DNA from: Ignelater luminosus | Lineage: Eukaryota > Arthropoda > Insecta > Coleoptera > Elateridae | Assembly: GCA_011009095.1 (NCBI GenBank) | Contig: VTPC01091236.1 | Coordinates: 597,147-661,146 of the forward strand | DNA: 64,000 nucleotides | Direction of reading: 5' to 3' | Shown: positions 20,970-32,957 of the stretch, piece by piece | Layout: each line of letters opens with the position of its first letter | How positions within the stretch are numbered: position 1 is the stretch's first letter | Notes under the pieces: generated by a model | What the model was told of the DNA's origin: nothing | Databases searched by the model: none | Seen by the model: the letters and a program-made list of their open reading frames with translations, nothing else | Position numbers and translations under genes: made by a program

Positions 20970-21800
20970 CAGTAATCTAGAGTTTCAGTCTTTCACGCCT
21001 GCTAGATTTCCTCTTTTTACTTTACTACTACGCAGTAGTTGTAGTTAGAACAGCAAATAAAACAAAATTCGAGTGGGCAACATTAAAATGTATTTGAGTT
21101 ATGCTACTGCGATACCATGTCGGTTCCCAATTTCCATAGTCTACTGCATGCCAGTGCTAAAAAGTAACTTCTGTTCTTTTAAAAAGAGTTGTAATGCTCT
21201 CTGATTACATACTGGATGGGAACTATGTTGCGAATGGCATAGAATAACATGCATATTAAATGTCTTCCACACCTACTACATCTCTATCACCCAGTGCTGT
21301 TTAAGAATTTTCATGGCCTACTGCTTCCCGATACTAAGACACAACTTCTGCTCTTTAAAAAAAGAGAATTCTCACTCATTATACATACCACGTGAGACCT
21401 GCGTGCACCATGGAACAAACAGCAATTTGACACTGTTTCAAGCCAACTAGATTTACAACAATCCACAGGCTGTTACTCCAACAGGGAGTAAGATACGGAC
21501 TTGAACGCATTCTACTTTTGCAACATGTTCCTGCCAGAACACAACTTTTGCTGTTTTAGACAGAGACTTGCTGCACGTTAACATAGACGCATGTTTTCTC
21601 TGTTCAGAACGACGAGGAACAATCATCAGTTTGGCAGTCTTCCACGCCTACTATATCTCGTGTTGTTACAACAATGCACAGGCTGTAACTCAAGTATGTA
21701 CGAAAGAAAATACCGACTTTGGGTTTGACCCAATACGGATTCGTTACTTCCCTGGCCTACTACTTACCGATGCTAGAACGTAACTTTTATCCTTTAAAAA
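20970..21800 (+). repeat. Degenerate tandem array with units of about 175-230 bp
   Basis: Recurring blocks such as 'cagtcttccacgcctacta', 'acaacaatgcacaggctg' and 'actgcttcccgatacta-aca-aacttctgctctttaaaa' appear in order near 20980, 21140, 21315, 21525 and 21640-21800. Another unit lies at 24838-24920, beyond the long-TIR transposon. The units are strongly diverged. No coding capacity is evident. Confidence 0.55.
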
Positions 21801-22439
21801 ATACCATCTTAATCTCCCCCGCTCCCCAGCCACTCCAACTTCAAAATCTTAAATAGCAACCCTTCGCATGTGACACATCCTTGGAAAACTCTCGATGCCA
21901 TACAAAGGTAATTTTAGGTAAGTAATTATTAACTTATTCGATAATAAGGTGTACGGATCGTCGTGAGCTACTTAATTAAGATCAGAATTTGCTTACATTT
22001 ACTATAGGCATTAGGAACAGTGTAAAATGGCATTTCAGAAAAAAACAATAGTTTTTCAATAGATGTCATAATTTGACATTTAAAAAAAAATATTGTTTTG
22101 TTTCTGAAATGTCATTTTACATTAAATAGTATTAGTCAAAAAATCATTTAGTAAATGAGAAAATTTCCCTCTTTCTTTCTTTTTCTGTTTATTGAAAATA
22201 AATTGAATTTAGGTTTAACAGTTTGGTAATGAGTAATGACTTTTGAAATCACCCGATAAATAGTTTACAAATCCAAATAAATAGCACTTGTTGGTTTCAT
22301 TGTATTTCGTTGTCTAATATTCTTCTGAAGTCATAATACGAAATCTGTGAAGTCAAGTATTATAACCCAGAGAGGGTTGAAATAACTTTTATCTATGTGG
22401 CCGAGAATCGCTGTGCATTAAGAACAGCTATTGTTTTTA

Positions 22440-23130
22440 ATGCTAGACATTCCGGAAAACCTATCAGTCATACGCAGGTTCATACGTCCCGTACAAGATG
22501 CAAATCGTTCAAGAATTGACCGAGGATGATTATGAGAGGCGAATACAATTTTGTGAAGAGACGACCGCGAAAATTCGAACTATCTCGGAATTGCTGAAAA
22601 ATATTTGATTTAGCTACGAACGCACGTTTTTCGTAAATGGAATGGTCAATAAACATAGTTGCCGCTATTGGTCAGATGACAATCCACATCTTTTTCGCGA
22701 AGGACATACACAACAACCCCAGAAATGGGTTGCAGATGCAGTTATCGGCCCTCTCTTTATTCAACAAAATGTGAATGGAGAGGTCTATTTAGAATTATTG
22801 CAAAATACATTTTCATTTTTAACAGGACGGGGCACCACCTCACTATGTAGTGCCCGTTCGACGACAGATTTCTTCACCAGTGTATTGGCCGAAAAGGTCC
22901 CATAGAATGACCAGCAAGATCACCGGATTTGACGCCTCTGGAATTTTTTCTCTGGAGGCATTTGTAGTCGGAGGTTTATAAAACTCCATCAGAATCACTT
23001 TAGGATCTGCGTTTCACTCGAGACTGTTCAGTTCCGAGAGCTGCTTTCGAAAATCAGAGAACGGAGTTTCAAGATCGACTGTACTACTGTTTAGAAAAGA
23101 ACGGTGGAAATTTTGAACAATTTATTAAAT
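22440..23130 (+). pseudogene. Tc1/mariner-superfamily transposase relic (WPARSPDL type)
   Basis: Frames give MQIVQELTEDDYERRIQFCE, the segment TTAKIRTISELLKNI, a damaged first Asp block (TFFVNGMVNKHSCRYW) and DNPHLFREGHTQQPQKW. Next come IGPLFIQQNVNGEVYLELLQ, then a block equivalent to APPHYV, and finally WPARSPDLTPLEFF-like and SEVYKTPSES pieces followed by KIRERS. There are several stops and at least four frame changes. The block order matches one full transposase C-terminal half. It belongs to the same broad group as 3818-4640 and 10905-11917 but is a different subfamily by sequence. It is the transposase of the surrounding long-TIR element. Confidence 0.7.
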
Positions 23131-23266
23131 AAAATATTTTATTTTACGTGTAAACGTAGTATTAAATCCATAGCAATTGTCTGGCATTGTTGAATCGAAT
23201 TAAGTATGATCCCTACACATTATTATTGAATCAGTTAATAATTACTTATCCAACGTTACTTTTGTA

Positions 23267-24555
23267 CGAGGCCTGTTCAAAAAGTATCGCGAATTTTGTG
23301 TTTTTTCAAAAATTATTTATTTATTCATGAATATCTATTTTGTCCCCTTCAAAGTAATCCCCATCAGACATTATACACTTGTGCCAACGTTTTTTCCAAT
23401 CCTCGAAGCACTTCAAAAAATCATTTTTTGTGATCTTGTTCAGCTCCTCTTTCGATGCCGTCTTTATCTCTTCAATCGTAGCGTAGCGTCATCCTTTCAG
23501 GGGCCTCTTCAGTTTCGGGAACAAGAAAAAGTCACAGGGGGGCAGGTCTGGGGAATACTGTGGTTGCGGCATCATTAGTGTGTTGTTTTTGGCCAAAAAT
23601 TCGCGCACAAGCAACGATGTGTGAGCAGGGGCGTTATCATGGTACAAAAGCCAATTTTTGTTCTTCCACAAATCCTGGCGTTTCTGGCGGATTGCTTCGC
23701 GCAAATTGCGCATAACTTGCAGGTAATATTCCTTATTGACCGTTCTACCCTGTGGCAAGAACTCATGATGCACCACGCCCCTGCAATCGAAGAAAACTGT
23801 AAGCAAAACCTTCACATTAGACCGAACTTGGCGCGCTTTTTTCGGTCTTGGCTCGTGCGGCAGCTTCCATTGGGATGATTGAGCTTTGGTTTCCACGTCA
23901 TAACCATAAACCCATGATTCGTCTCCAGTTATGACCCTCTGGAGCAAATTTGGGTCGTCGCGGACAGAGTCCAACAGCTCCTTAGCAATGTTAATGCGAT
24001 GCTGTTTTTGGTCGAAATTGAGCAATTTTGGTACGAATTTCGCGGCGACCCGTCTCATGCCCAAATCATTGGTATAAATCGAATGGCACGAGCCAATCGA
24101 TATGTTTAGGTCCTCAGCAACTTCTCTAACGGCGATTCGACGATTGGCCAATACTATTTTCTTCACTTCATCAATGTTTTCGTCTGTTGTTGACGTGCTC
24201 GGGCGTCCGGCACGCTCTTCGTCGCTCACATCTTCTCGGCCCTCTGAGAACATTTTGTACCACCGATAAACCACAGTCAACATTCGGAATGCGTCCGCGC
24301 ACTTAATTTTGTTTTTCACACAAAATTTGATACAGATTCTTTGATCCATTTTTTAGAATAGGCAAAAATCGAAGACGAGCCAAAACACGTCCAAGCAAAA
24401 CAGCTGTCAAAAATTAACTGAACATTCAAAATGGCCGAACTGGTCGGCATAAGTGAGGGACATGAGTACCAACATAACGCCACAAAAAAATCGAAAATCG
24501 AATATACGTAACCCGCGGAAATTCAAAATTCGCGATACTTTTTGAACAGACCTCG
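23267..24555 (-). mobile_element. Mariner element, nearly intact
   Basis: Ends CGAGGCCTGTTCAAAAAGTA and its inverted counterpart (...TTTTTGAACAGACCTCG) with TA on both sides (23265-23266, 24556-24557). The 1289-bp element lies in the right TIR of an older transposon. Confidence 0.92.
23321..24349 (-). pseudogene. Mariner D34D transposase with one in-frame TGA
   Basis: The frame starts at MDQRICIKFCVKNKIKCADA and stays open for 286 codons. It includes WYKMFSEGREDVSDEERAGR, the first Asp in VITGDESW, the second in YHDNAPAHTS and the third in YSPDLPPCDFFLF, with 34 residues between the second and third. A single TGA at 23489-23491 follows KRPLKG. Reading past it, the same frame continues RYATIEEIKTASKEELNK to DGDYFEGDKIDIHE and TAA at 23321-23323, the normal length (about 342 aa). 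The TGA sits where CGA (Arg) would be expected, so a CpG transition is likely. All three catalytic residues are present. The nonsense codon removes only the last 55 residues. Confidence 0.9.
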
Positions 24556-24837
24556 TATGATGTCAGTGAAAAGCATCTTTTTCCAACGATGTGTCACATG
24601 CGGTAGGTTGCTATTTAAGATTTTGAAGTTGGAGTGGCTAGGGAGCTGGGGCTTGAGGGTGGCGCCGTATTGGTAAGGTAATCTTGGTTCCCTCTTCATA
24701 CTACCGAAACGGTTTTGAGCATTTTACGATACCTTTTTCTTTTTAAAAAATACAGCCCATTGAAAGATTTCAAATAGACACCGTGTATAGTTCACAGAAC
24801 CTTTGTTAGTAATAGCATAGTACAATCTACAGTTCGG

Positions 24838-24910
24838 CAGTCTTTCACGACTACTAGATTTTATCTTTGGGTATCTCCATGTTTTCTCAACAATGCACGG
24901 GCTTAATTCT
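24838..24910 (+). repeat. Distal unit of the 20970-21800 tandem array
   Basis: 'cagtctttcacgactactag' and 'tctcaacaatgcacgggctt' match array units on the other side of the inserted transposon, in the same orientation. Confidence 0.5.
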
Positions 24911-25153
24911 GGACTTGAGTATTAAAAGGGCCAATATCTATTTTTACTGTTATGAGATATTAGTGGTACAAGTTTTAAAAGAAGATGTAACTTCATTGTA
25001 AGTGTATAAAACTCAAAATGATATATCATAAACCTTTAACAATAGGAGATTGGCCTTTTATGTGTCGATAGTATTGAACTAGGGCATTTTAGTGTTGGTT
25101 AAATCTCAAAAAAAACGGCAAAAGCGGAGATTGGCCCTTTTAATACTGAGGTC
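24911..25153. mobile_element. Small MITE with 25-bp inverted ends
   Basis: 'gagtattaaaagggccaat' near 24917-24935 is inverted as 'attggcccttttaatact' at 25130-25147. A third partial copy, 'ggagattggccttttatg', is inside at about 25046. Non-coding, 243 bp. The superfamily is not determined, because no clear target duplication is visible. Confidence 0.5.
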
Positions 25154-25703
25154 CAGAAATAGCAAATAATATACAGACTTAGGGTTTAAATATATACAGA
25201 AATGTATTTGTGTTTTGCTACGATTCAATGCGATTTCGTAGTTTTGCATTAACTACTATTTGGTAGCAAACAACTTTTATTGTGTTAAAAAGGGACGTTA
25301 TGTACAGTCAATCTATATAGAAATAAGAAATAATGTGGGACAGCGGTAATAGTTGTGTAAATAATGGTTTTATTAAAATGTAGACTCGTTTTTGTTGAAA
25401 TACTAGATATTTTTATGTTACTGTGAGCTACAGTTATAGTCAGATAGGTCGATATTACATCATAAAAATACAAATAATGCATTAAAGTAAAGAGGTTTTA
25501 AACGCTCTATTGCTATAACCTAAACTATTGTAATTCTTGCAGTTGCAGTATTGAACTCTTATTAACTAGAAGAGCTATGGGTATATCACAATACAACGAT
25601 ACTTTGTGGTCAATATAAGCTACAAAATTGAATAAGTCTTGTTTACATATCCAACGCTACCAGTAGTGTATAGATCTGGATGGGTTTACAAAGTATTAAT
25701 CTA
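25154..25703. other. AT-rich spacer, no gene seen
   Basis: No supported feature. Confidence 0.4.
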
Positions 25704-26039
25704 CTAAACACTGTCTTGGGGTACACTCACATCTACCGGTAATTCTTTGAAACTTGTGTTATTAAATTTCACAACTTGCCGCTTATTAATTAAATATGAA
25801 TTTAATCGCTGAAGCTTTTCCAAAGAGACATTTAAGTTAATAGTCTCAAATGCTCTTTTGATGTCGATAAACGTAGCCAAACTCACTTTGTTCTGGTTTA
25901 TCTGAATTTTCCATTCATTTATTACATATTGCAGAGCAGTTTCACAAGAATAATGTTTCTTAAAACGAAGAAACTTTTTATAAACAACTATTTCGAAGAT
26001 TAAATTATAGAAGAGCACATGCAACAGCCAAATAAGCAT
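25704..26039 (-). pseudogene. Non-LTR reverse transcriptase fragment
   Basis: One open frame gives FKKHYSCETALQYVINEW, then FIDIKRAFETIN (the first catalytic-Asp block of the RT palm), SYLINKRQVVKFNNTSFKEL and DVSVPQDSV (the GVPQGS block). The spacing between blocks is compressed, so an internal deletion that kept the frame is likely. The YADD box is absent. The style is that of Jockey/CR1-like insect LINEs. It is an isolated fragment with no flanking LINE sequence that I can see. Confidence 0.65.
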
Positions 26040-26930
26040 GAGCTAACTGGGCCTAGAAGATCTTGGCAACTAAATAAGTAGCAGTACCCGCACTAACATA
26101 ATACAGTTTTGAGTTCTTGAATTAGAAAGATGCGGAAATATAGAAGATAGATAGAAAGACGAGAAAGATGTCTCATTTTGAGTCCAACTTGAAACTAATT
26201 CCGAACGTTTAGCAGCCTTGACCAAATAAGGAAAATGGTTGTCTTCTATGTTTGTGAAATAATTTTTAGATTTTTAGGCCAACTTTGCTAATTTCAAACA
26301 TTTGACAGTCTCGGTTGAAGATCTAATTGCCGTTGATTGTTAAAGAAATGTATTTTCTTTCATTTCGTTGGGAAGAAAGTGATACTTTTTTCCGCTCGCG
26401 TGCCATTTATCTCACGAGCCGAAATAAAGCACACGAGGAAAAAAAAGACACTTTCTCCCATAGTTTTACATATGATTTTTTGTCTACCTTAAAAAATTTA
26501 TCAAAAATCTAAGTACAGGTTATTGTACATTAAGAAGTTACTTCTGCAAGTAATTGTAAGATAGCTTTGGTTGGTATCCATGGTATCCAAAACGTATCTA
26601 AGAAAAAAAACCAAATAAAAATTGAACAACAGGGAGGAAAAATTACTTTATCTCCCGCTCAGCTACAATCGTCAACTTTTGGCCACAAAAGAAGTATTTC
26701 CTACATTTTTAAATCAACATGAAGGACGATGTGATGCGAATGCATCTGTAATCAAATAACTGGTTTTCTTAGTGCTTAAAGTAAATTGTTTTGAAATATC
26801 ACAATTAAACAACGAGGCAATATTGTAACACGAATTAGCACCATTTTGATGCACCGTAACATTTCTGCTTTTACAGAGTTGCCATATGTTGACATTAAAC
26901 CTAAAGGTAACGTTTGATTTTTCTTTATAA
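26040..26930. other. AT-rich spacer, no gene seen
   Basis: No supported feature. Confidence 0.4.
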
Positions 26931-28491
26931 TTATCCATGGTAGAGCAAGAAAACCCTGAATAAAAGATGAATGACGCTAATTAGCCGATTAGATGGTAAA
27001 TGTAGAAATTTGATATTACGTGTTTTAGGTAGGGGGTGGTAGTCAACTTTTTTTTTTGAATGGCATGATACATTTTTTGTTTCTCTATCAAATCTAACGT
27101 GACTCGATGCTATTTTTGTTTTATTTGGTTGCACGGAAAACTATTATTTAAAGTGCAAGATCAAAATTTTATTATTAAAGTAGCTAAATAAAGCAAAAAT
27201 ATCATTGAGTTAGATTAGATTACTTTACACAAAATATGTCGAACAAAACTGAACTGAATATTTTTTGTAAAGTTTCTTTCTTCTTATTTTTTCCCGACTT
27301 TCAGGTTGAAGCAGAGACGATATCGATGGGAACTTTTTACACGTCGATTATAATGCCAAAATGAAGGTCTCTTCAAAAGTTCGGCTGATCTGGAATTTCT
27401 CCGCGGTTAACTGCATTATATTCGTGGGCTGTAGGCCGTTGGTACCTTTTCAGCCGTATAATAACATAAGAACGGCTACTCCTATGTAAACGAGAAACTA
27501 GATATCCGCCAAAAACCAATATTTGTGGTCTTTAACCTTGAATGAGTTTTGAGGCGTACACGATATCGATGGGAAGTTTCTTCTGGCTAACTGATTATCG
27601 ATGTACTTGATGCTATTTGTTAATGATCATGTAAATAATCTTAAAACTATTATTTCTCTTGTTTTAGCGACTGTCTTATAACAAATATAATATATTTGAT
27701 AAAAATCCATCAGTTTCATGAGTGAAACGATAGCGAAAATGATTTTTTTGTGTTTGGAAGTCAATTCGCTAAAACTCCCCCTTTTTGAAGAAAGAAAATA
27801 GGATAATTTCGTATTTAGCGAATATCGAGTAAGCTGTGAACTTCTTTGAATGTACAAAAACATCAGTAAACTGATCTGCAGAATAGGCAACTTTTTTTTC
27901 TAATTTAACCAATTTCGTATCTTACGGTTTTTAAGAGCCCAATGCGAAACCACGAATTTGAACACACTATTATAGTTTGTAGTGCAAAAATTCCAAAAAT
28001 GTAAAACCTGTGATCTGGGAATTTATGGAAAAGTTATTGAGAAACCTGGAAAAATCAGAGAATTTTATTGTAGTAAACCACTGGGAACCCTTTTTGTAAG
28101 GAGACACGTCTTGATGAAACCCTAGTTCACATCTAATTGCATATTATATCTACTGTTTGTTTTGTTATGTGATGATATTAATCTTCTTTAATAATTATTC
28201 GTATTTTTGGGAAATTTTGTTATGTAAAGCTACGATCTTTTTACATTTCCAGAAAGAGAAGAAGATTCTCTACTTCCTATTTTATAGAGAAATAAAAAAT
28301 GTATCGTGTTATTTAAGAAAAAAAAAGTTGACTACTGCCCCCCTAGCGGGAAGACGCAATATCAAATTTTCACGTTTACGTTTATCATGTAATAGGCTGA
28401 TTAGTGTCATTTATCTTTTATTCGGGATTTCTTGCTCTGTCATGAATATTTGCGAAGACATAGGATTGGTCCTGTTTGAACAAACACACTG
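26931..28491. mobile_element. Degenerate element with inverted arms of about 160 bp
   Basis: The left arm 26931-27105 ('gagcaagaaaaccctgaataa', 'gctaattagccgatta', 'gtagtcaactttttttt') is inverted at about 28275-28445 ('gaaaaaaaaagttgactact', 'taggctgattagtgtc', 'attcgggatttcttgctctg'). The right end continues to '...caaacacactg' next to TA at 28491, the CAGTGTGT end used by other Tc1/mariner-type MITEs here. The outer left end is missing. A decayed half-copy of the 6535-7435 MITE lies inside at 27630-27975. Confidence 0.6.
27630..27975 (-). mobile_element. Half copy of the 6535-7435 MITE
   Basis: It shares 'gcgaaaatgatttttttgt', 'tttagcgaatatcgagtaag', 'agtaaactgatctgcagaat' and 'tctaatttaaccaatttcg' with the right arm of that MITE, ending in 'gaacacacta'. 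It is clearly older and more diverged. No left half is found. Confidence 0.6.
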
Positions 28492-30140
28492 TATAGCCGG
28501 TCGCAGAAAAGGTATTGTGTAAAACTCATGTGGAAATTTTCTTTTATTATAAATGTCACATTGGCTTGAGTAAAAGATTGTCAGACAAACGCCTTTTTCG
28601 TGAAAATCTGCGGTATATTTGATAATTTTCTGTATCGGTATATTGCTGTTGATAATAATCAAGTTTTATAATGTGAACGTGGATACCCTCCAATAAAATC
28701 TTGCTCTGCAATGCTTGTTGAAAAATTAGCTTTAATTTATATTCAAACGGTTTTTTTCTTGTATCTTTTAGCAGCTTAAGTTGTAAAAATCGTCAGTTGG
28801 CCCATATCACCTTCTTACATACGTGCTATTCCCGCGATAACTCTTGGTATAGCGCTCGCCATAGGAATCAAATATTCGAGAGCACAAGATATCTCCTCGC
28901 AACCCCCGTACTTTTGTCTCCGTTATCCTATGAAATGCGATTTTTCATGCACTAAAAGTGGTTTTTCGAAAAAGAGCATACTATACTTTTTAACGAATTT
29001 TGCCTTCTCTTTACGATGATGAAAGTTGAAAGTCAATAGGACCGTTCTTACGCAAATAACGAATTCACAAGAAACTTCAAAATTTCTTATTGCCTAAGTT
29101 CCTCCGGCCATTTTAACGGTATCTGGAAGGGGAATACACAAAGGTTTGGGAAAGCTCCATGCCGAATTAGCATTAATTACCCATAAATATCGGTGCTAGA
29201 AGGGATGTAAAGGGAAGTACATCCCCTCCTCCGTTTTAAGTATCTTTTTGGAAGAATTTGGAATTTGCTAAAAGAATCACGCATAGGCCACTAAAAGATT
29301 CGTTTCTCTATCTCAAAGAATGGTTTTCTGCGCTTTCCACCTAGAAGACGATCTTGTAAGAAAAAAGTGCATTGGGCCTTTTTTTGTTTTCCATTCCATG
29401 CCGCATTAAATTGTAAAATCTACGTTTTCCTCATATAACTGCTCCAGAAAGGTCCAAACGAAGACAAACTGTAATTTACTTCAAAAGTGGGCGTACGCTG
29501 TTGGCATCCAACTAGGCTTGTTGCTTTGGCCATTCTCTTCATTTAGGAAAAAAAAGTAAGCTTTATCGGTCCGTAATTTACCTAGTTACGCAATTTTTAA
29601 GTGGATATCACAGCACGCCATGAAAGAAAAACGCGAAATTAACGGAATCGAGTCGAGTTTGCTTGAGTAGGTTAGAGAAACACTCATACAACACAAATCT
29701 CGAATATTATGTCGATCGGACCATCAGGGTTGTTTTTGTGGAGGTTGCAAAATTCCCAAAAACCCAAACGGTTTTTCGGAAAGATTCTGGGCTTTTTCGT
29801 TTATAACTGGGAATTTGTTTTCACTGGCCGATAATACTTGTAGGTAATAAAGCATGACGTTATTCCCCAACGCCGTATTGATATCTTCGAAAAACTCCCC
29901 CACCACCACCAAGCCTCACGGATGCCTATGGGCCCAAATCTGAAACTGTCTAGTGCAAAGCACTCTTTGAAGAATAAAAATACAATCCTCTTGGTCCCAG
30001 ATCGTTTGGCTTGCCCTTAAGGCAATTCTGTTCATTTTTCGCAGCTACGTATAGTTGTGGGACCCTCCAAGTTTGGCCGAAATCGGCCCATCCGTTCTCG
30101 AGATTTCTCCGATTTTTCGTTATTCAAGAAGTGCAAAATT
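28492..30140. other. Unclassified, higher-complexity non-coding stretch
   Basis: No frame longer than about 80 codons and no recognisable domain. The segment from about 28790 ('tcagttggcccatatcacc') to about 30130 ('ggccgaaatcggcccatccg', 'tctcgagatttctccg') is less AT-rich than its flanks and has the texture of an old repeat, but I find no matching ends or second copy in the window. Confidence 0.3.
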
Positions 30141-32082
30141 TCCAACTTTGATCTTTCTGGCTCCCCTGCTATTGGGAATTAATGAATGATGATAACGGTG
30201 GATGTAAAAATATTTATTTGATTCTTATGGTGAATAAAATAAATGTTATATGAAAAGTACACACTCACTCAGTTTTGCCACCGAAGGCTTTTTTTTAATT
30301 TCTTTGTTTAGCAATTAAAAATGCCACATCACGTGTTTGAACCCTTTGAATATTACAAGGTCATCTTCAGATATAGTCGCGTAAACACATTAAAATATTA
30401 ATTACATCCATTAAATTTCAACATTCATGTTAAATAAATAAATAAAATAGTAAAACTTCTAAGGTTACATTGCTGGTATTGTATTTTTTATAAAATTGTA
30501 GAAAAGCTGATTGTACAAAAAGTACGTCTAGAGTTCACATAATTATTGTAAAGTAGCTGTTCGAATCTAGAGACTTTTAGAGATATATTAAACGTCTGGA
30601 AATTCTGAAAAGAATGCTGAGAATTCGGAGAAAAACACTCGTAGCCACTAAATAAACAAGAGATCTTTCATTGCTTGTCCAAAATTAGCAGAGAAAATCC
30701 TTAAAATAGCCCTTCCAATAAACGCCTTTTAACATTTCCTGTTCAGTTATCTAAGCCGTCTTTAAAATCAATAGGTTAGGTTTGAATTTTCCAAGTCCCG
30801 CCAAAATACAATTAATTAGGTTGGTACAAGAAACGTCATTGTAAGGCGAGGTAAGGTTGTCAAGGTAAGAAAAAGAGTTCAGTCTTAAGCCGAATTAGTT
30901 GTGTTGTCGTTATAGCCTACTTACAAAGACTTTCCTTTTTTTATCTGTTACAATTCGAAACGTAGAAAAATCTGTGGATCAGGGCCGACGCTAGGGTGTA
31001 TGGTATTTATAGCAGAATTTCTTAAAGACGCTTTCCTGTGTTAAACAGAGTAGTTGTATGGCGCTTGATAAGCTGCAATTGTGCGTTACCAACATGCTTC
31101 GTTGCTAGCGTGCGTATTTTACGAATTTATTTCTTCTCATCATTTATTCAAGTGGATTTAAATTGAAATGTACATATCTTCATACAATTTTAGTAATGTA
31201 TAATATCAAACACCATTAATAAAACTCACCCTTCTCAAACGAATGAATCAGTGAATTATGATTCATGTGCTCTTCGTGAGAGTACATTTTAAGTCAGGCT
31301 TAACACTGTAATCGATATGCAATGTTATCATACAACACCCCAGTATGATATTGATACTTTTTGCGTCAGCTTTTTATGTTTTTAACATTCAAAATTAATT
31401 TTTCTCTTAATAATAGTATTGGGTTTCGATTGGATGTTTTAGATTCAAATGGAAAATTATTTATTCACATTTTAAATCGAAGACGCATTCGAAACACATC
31501 TCAAGTTTAGTTTATTGCATTTATGTAGTATAGTTAAACGTAGTCTAACTTAAATTATCTACTATAAAGTGAGCGTGGTTAAATTAACGTCAGTACGAGT
31601 GCGAATAATTTCATGAAAATTTATTGCTTTTCCAATAACTACATAACCAATTATGTATTCTTGGTAGTAAATGCAGTGGCGTACCCTCGTATAGTGCAGG
31701 TGGAGTAGGCCTACAAAGCTAAAAAAAATTTAATTATTTTTTCTGATCTTTATGATTCTTTTAATTGTGTAGACGCTCCACGACAACATAATTGACAAAG
31801 TGATTCATCTTCAAACATTATCTTCGCGCAGGCTCGGACACTGTCCGGTGATATCTGCATGAGGCCACTGGAAGACACAATTGTCGACCAGGTCGAGGTA
31901 GACAACACGGTTACGCCGAACCGTTCCACAGCTAGCTATTAAGGTTAATTTAGTGGCTAATCAGTGACAATACATACATCTGCAGCAATAATAATAATAA
32001 TCATAGTATTAATAAAAACAGAATAGCATTTGTATTTATCATATTGGATATGCATTAAATGATAAACACCTTAAGGCAACTT
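30141..32082. repeat. AT-rich spacer with two repeat traces
   Basis: A CAGTGGCGTA end occurs at 31674-31683. From 31738 to about 31850, 'tctgatctttatgattctttt', 'aattgtgtagacg' and 'aattgacaaagtga' match 43600-43700 in order, revealing a shared repeat family. A short (AAT)n run is at about 31988-32003. No gene is seen. Confidence 0.45.
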
Positions 32083-32268
32083 TTACAGCGCAATAAGCAA
32101 GAAGGGTTGAGAAATAGAACTGGTTAGAATCTTGAAAAAAGGTAGTATGGGTCTATAGTTCTCTGGTAGCATCGAGTCTTCTCTAGGGTAGATCGGGTAA
32201 GTAACGCCCTTAGTGAAATATGATGGTATACTTTTAGGGTCTTGCGATTTTTGGCATTCATCATTCAA
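32083..32268 (-). pseudogene. Short LINE reverse transcriptase fragment
   Basis: The frame gives DPKSIPSYFTKGVTYPIYPR, then PENYRPILPFFKILTSSISQ. This resembles the 'GITYLLPK ... PxNYRPITCLPTxYKILTS' block of non-LTR reverse transcriptases. Only this block survives. Confidence 0.5.
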
Positions 32269-32743
32269 TTAGCGAATTTTTATTGTTAGTTTGTTCTGTG
32301 TAAAATCTTGGTAAATTCCCTTGAAAAATCTGAAGGTAAAATCGAAACATCATCAAGTTACTACCTGGTGTTATGACTTTTCACCAGTGGGTTTCTCATT
32401 TATCGTACCACATAACAAGATTGCGATTCACGCCAGTTCTTGTTTTCTCCGGGCTTTTTTTCATTTTTAAAAAAGAAAACAATGCAAAACACGTCAAGTA
32501 TTTGTAGAAGAAATTGTGGAACATGTAATTTTCTGCCGCCTCGCAGTTATGAGGGTTTCTTAATGCTGCCTTCACCTCTTGTGTAGTTATATATTCAAAT
32601 CACATTTCAATTATGTTATCCGCTCTTTTGTAGTCTAACTTGCTTTGTCGTTTGATCATATGAATAATCAGAAAAAGTGTATTTCGTCAGCTGATTGTGT
32701 GCCATTATTTTCTGCATTGAATTGATCATTGAGGCGTCGATAG
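32269..32743. other. AT-rich spacer, no gene seen
   Basis: No supported feature. Confidence 0.4.
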
Positions 32744-32880
32744 AATGTTGACAGCTGTGTTTCTAGACATCGAGAGGGCCTTCGACAAGGACTAGCACGA
32801 GGAGCTTCTTTTTAACCTTCGAGCTGCTGAGATTCAAAAGGCCCGAGGGTTCGGGTTGTGTACTCCTGGATATCCTTACT
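32744..32880 (+). pseudogene. Jockey-like LINE RT fragment
   Basis: Translation gives LTAVFLDIERAFDKD, a stop where Trp is usual, then HEELLFNLRAAEIQKARG. This is the FLDxxxAFDKVWH catalytic block. It is closely related at the DNA level to the block at 42222-42300. Confidence 0.65.
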
Positions 32881-32957
32881 GCCCTAGTCCTAATCTTTCT
32901 TGCTCGTCTTTGGTTTTGCCTCTATTCCTCTCTTTATTTGGTGTTTATGATGTTATA

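Larger units (their letters stand above)
21815..24786. mobile_element. Long-TIR Tc1/mariner-like element, interrupted by a mariner
   Basis: The left arm 21815-21935 ('cagccactccaacttcaaaa', 'tcttaaatagcaaccc', 'catgtgacacatcc', 'aagtaattattaac') is inverted at 23232-23266 plus 24556-24662. The right arm is split exactly by the mariner at 23267-24555. The right end reads 'caaatagacaccgtgta', the usual TACACGGTGTC-type terminus, at about 24786. The outermost left end is not recognisable. A decayed transposase lies inside (22440-23130). Confidence 0.75.
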
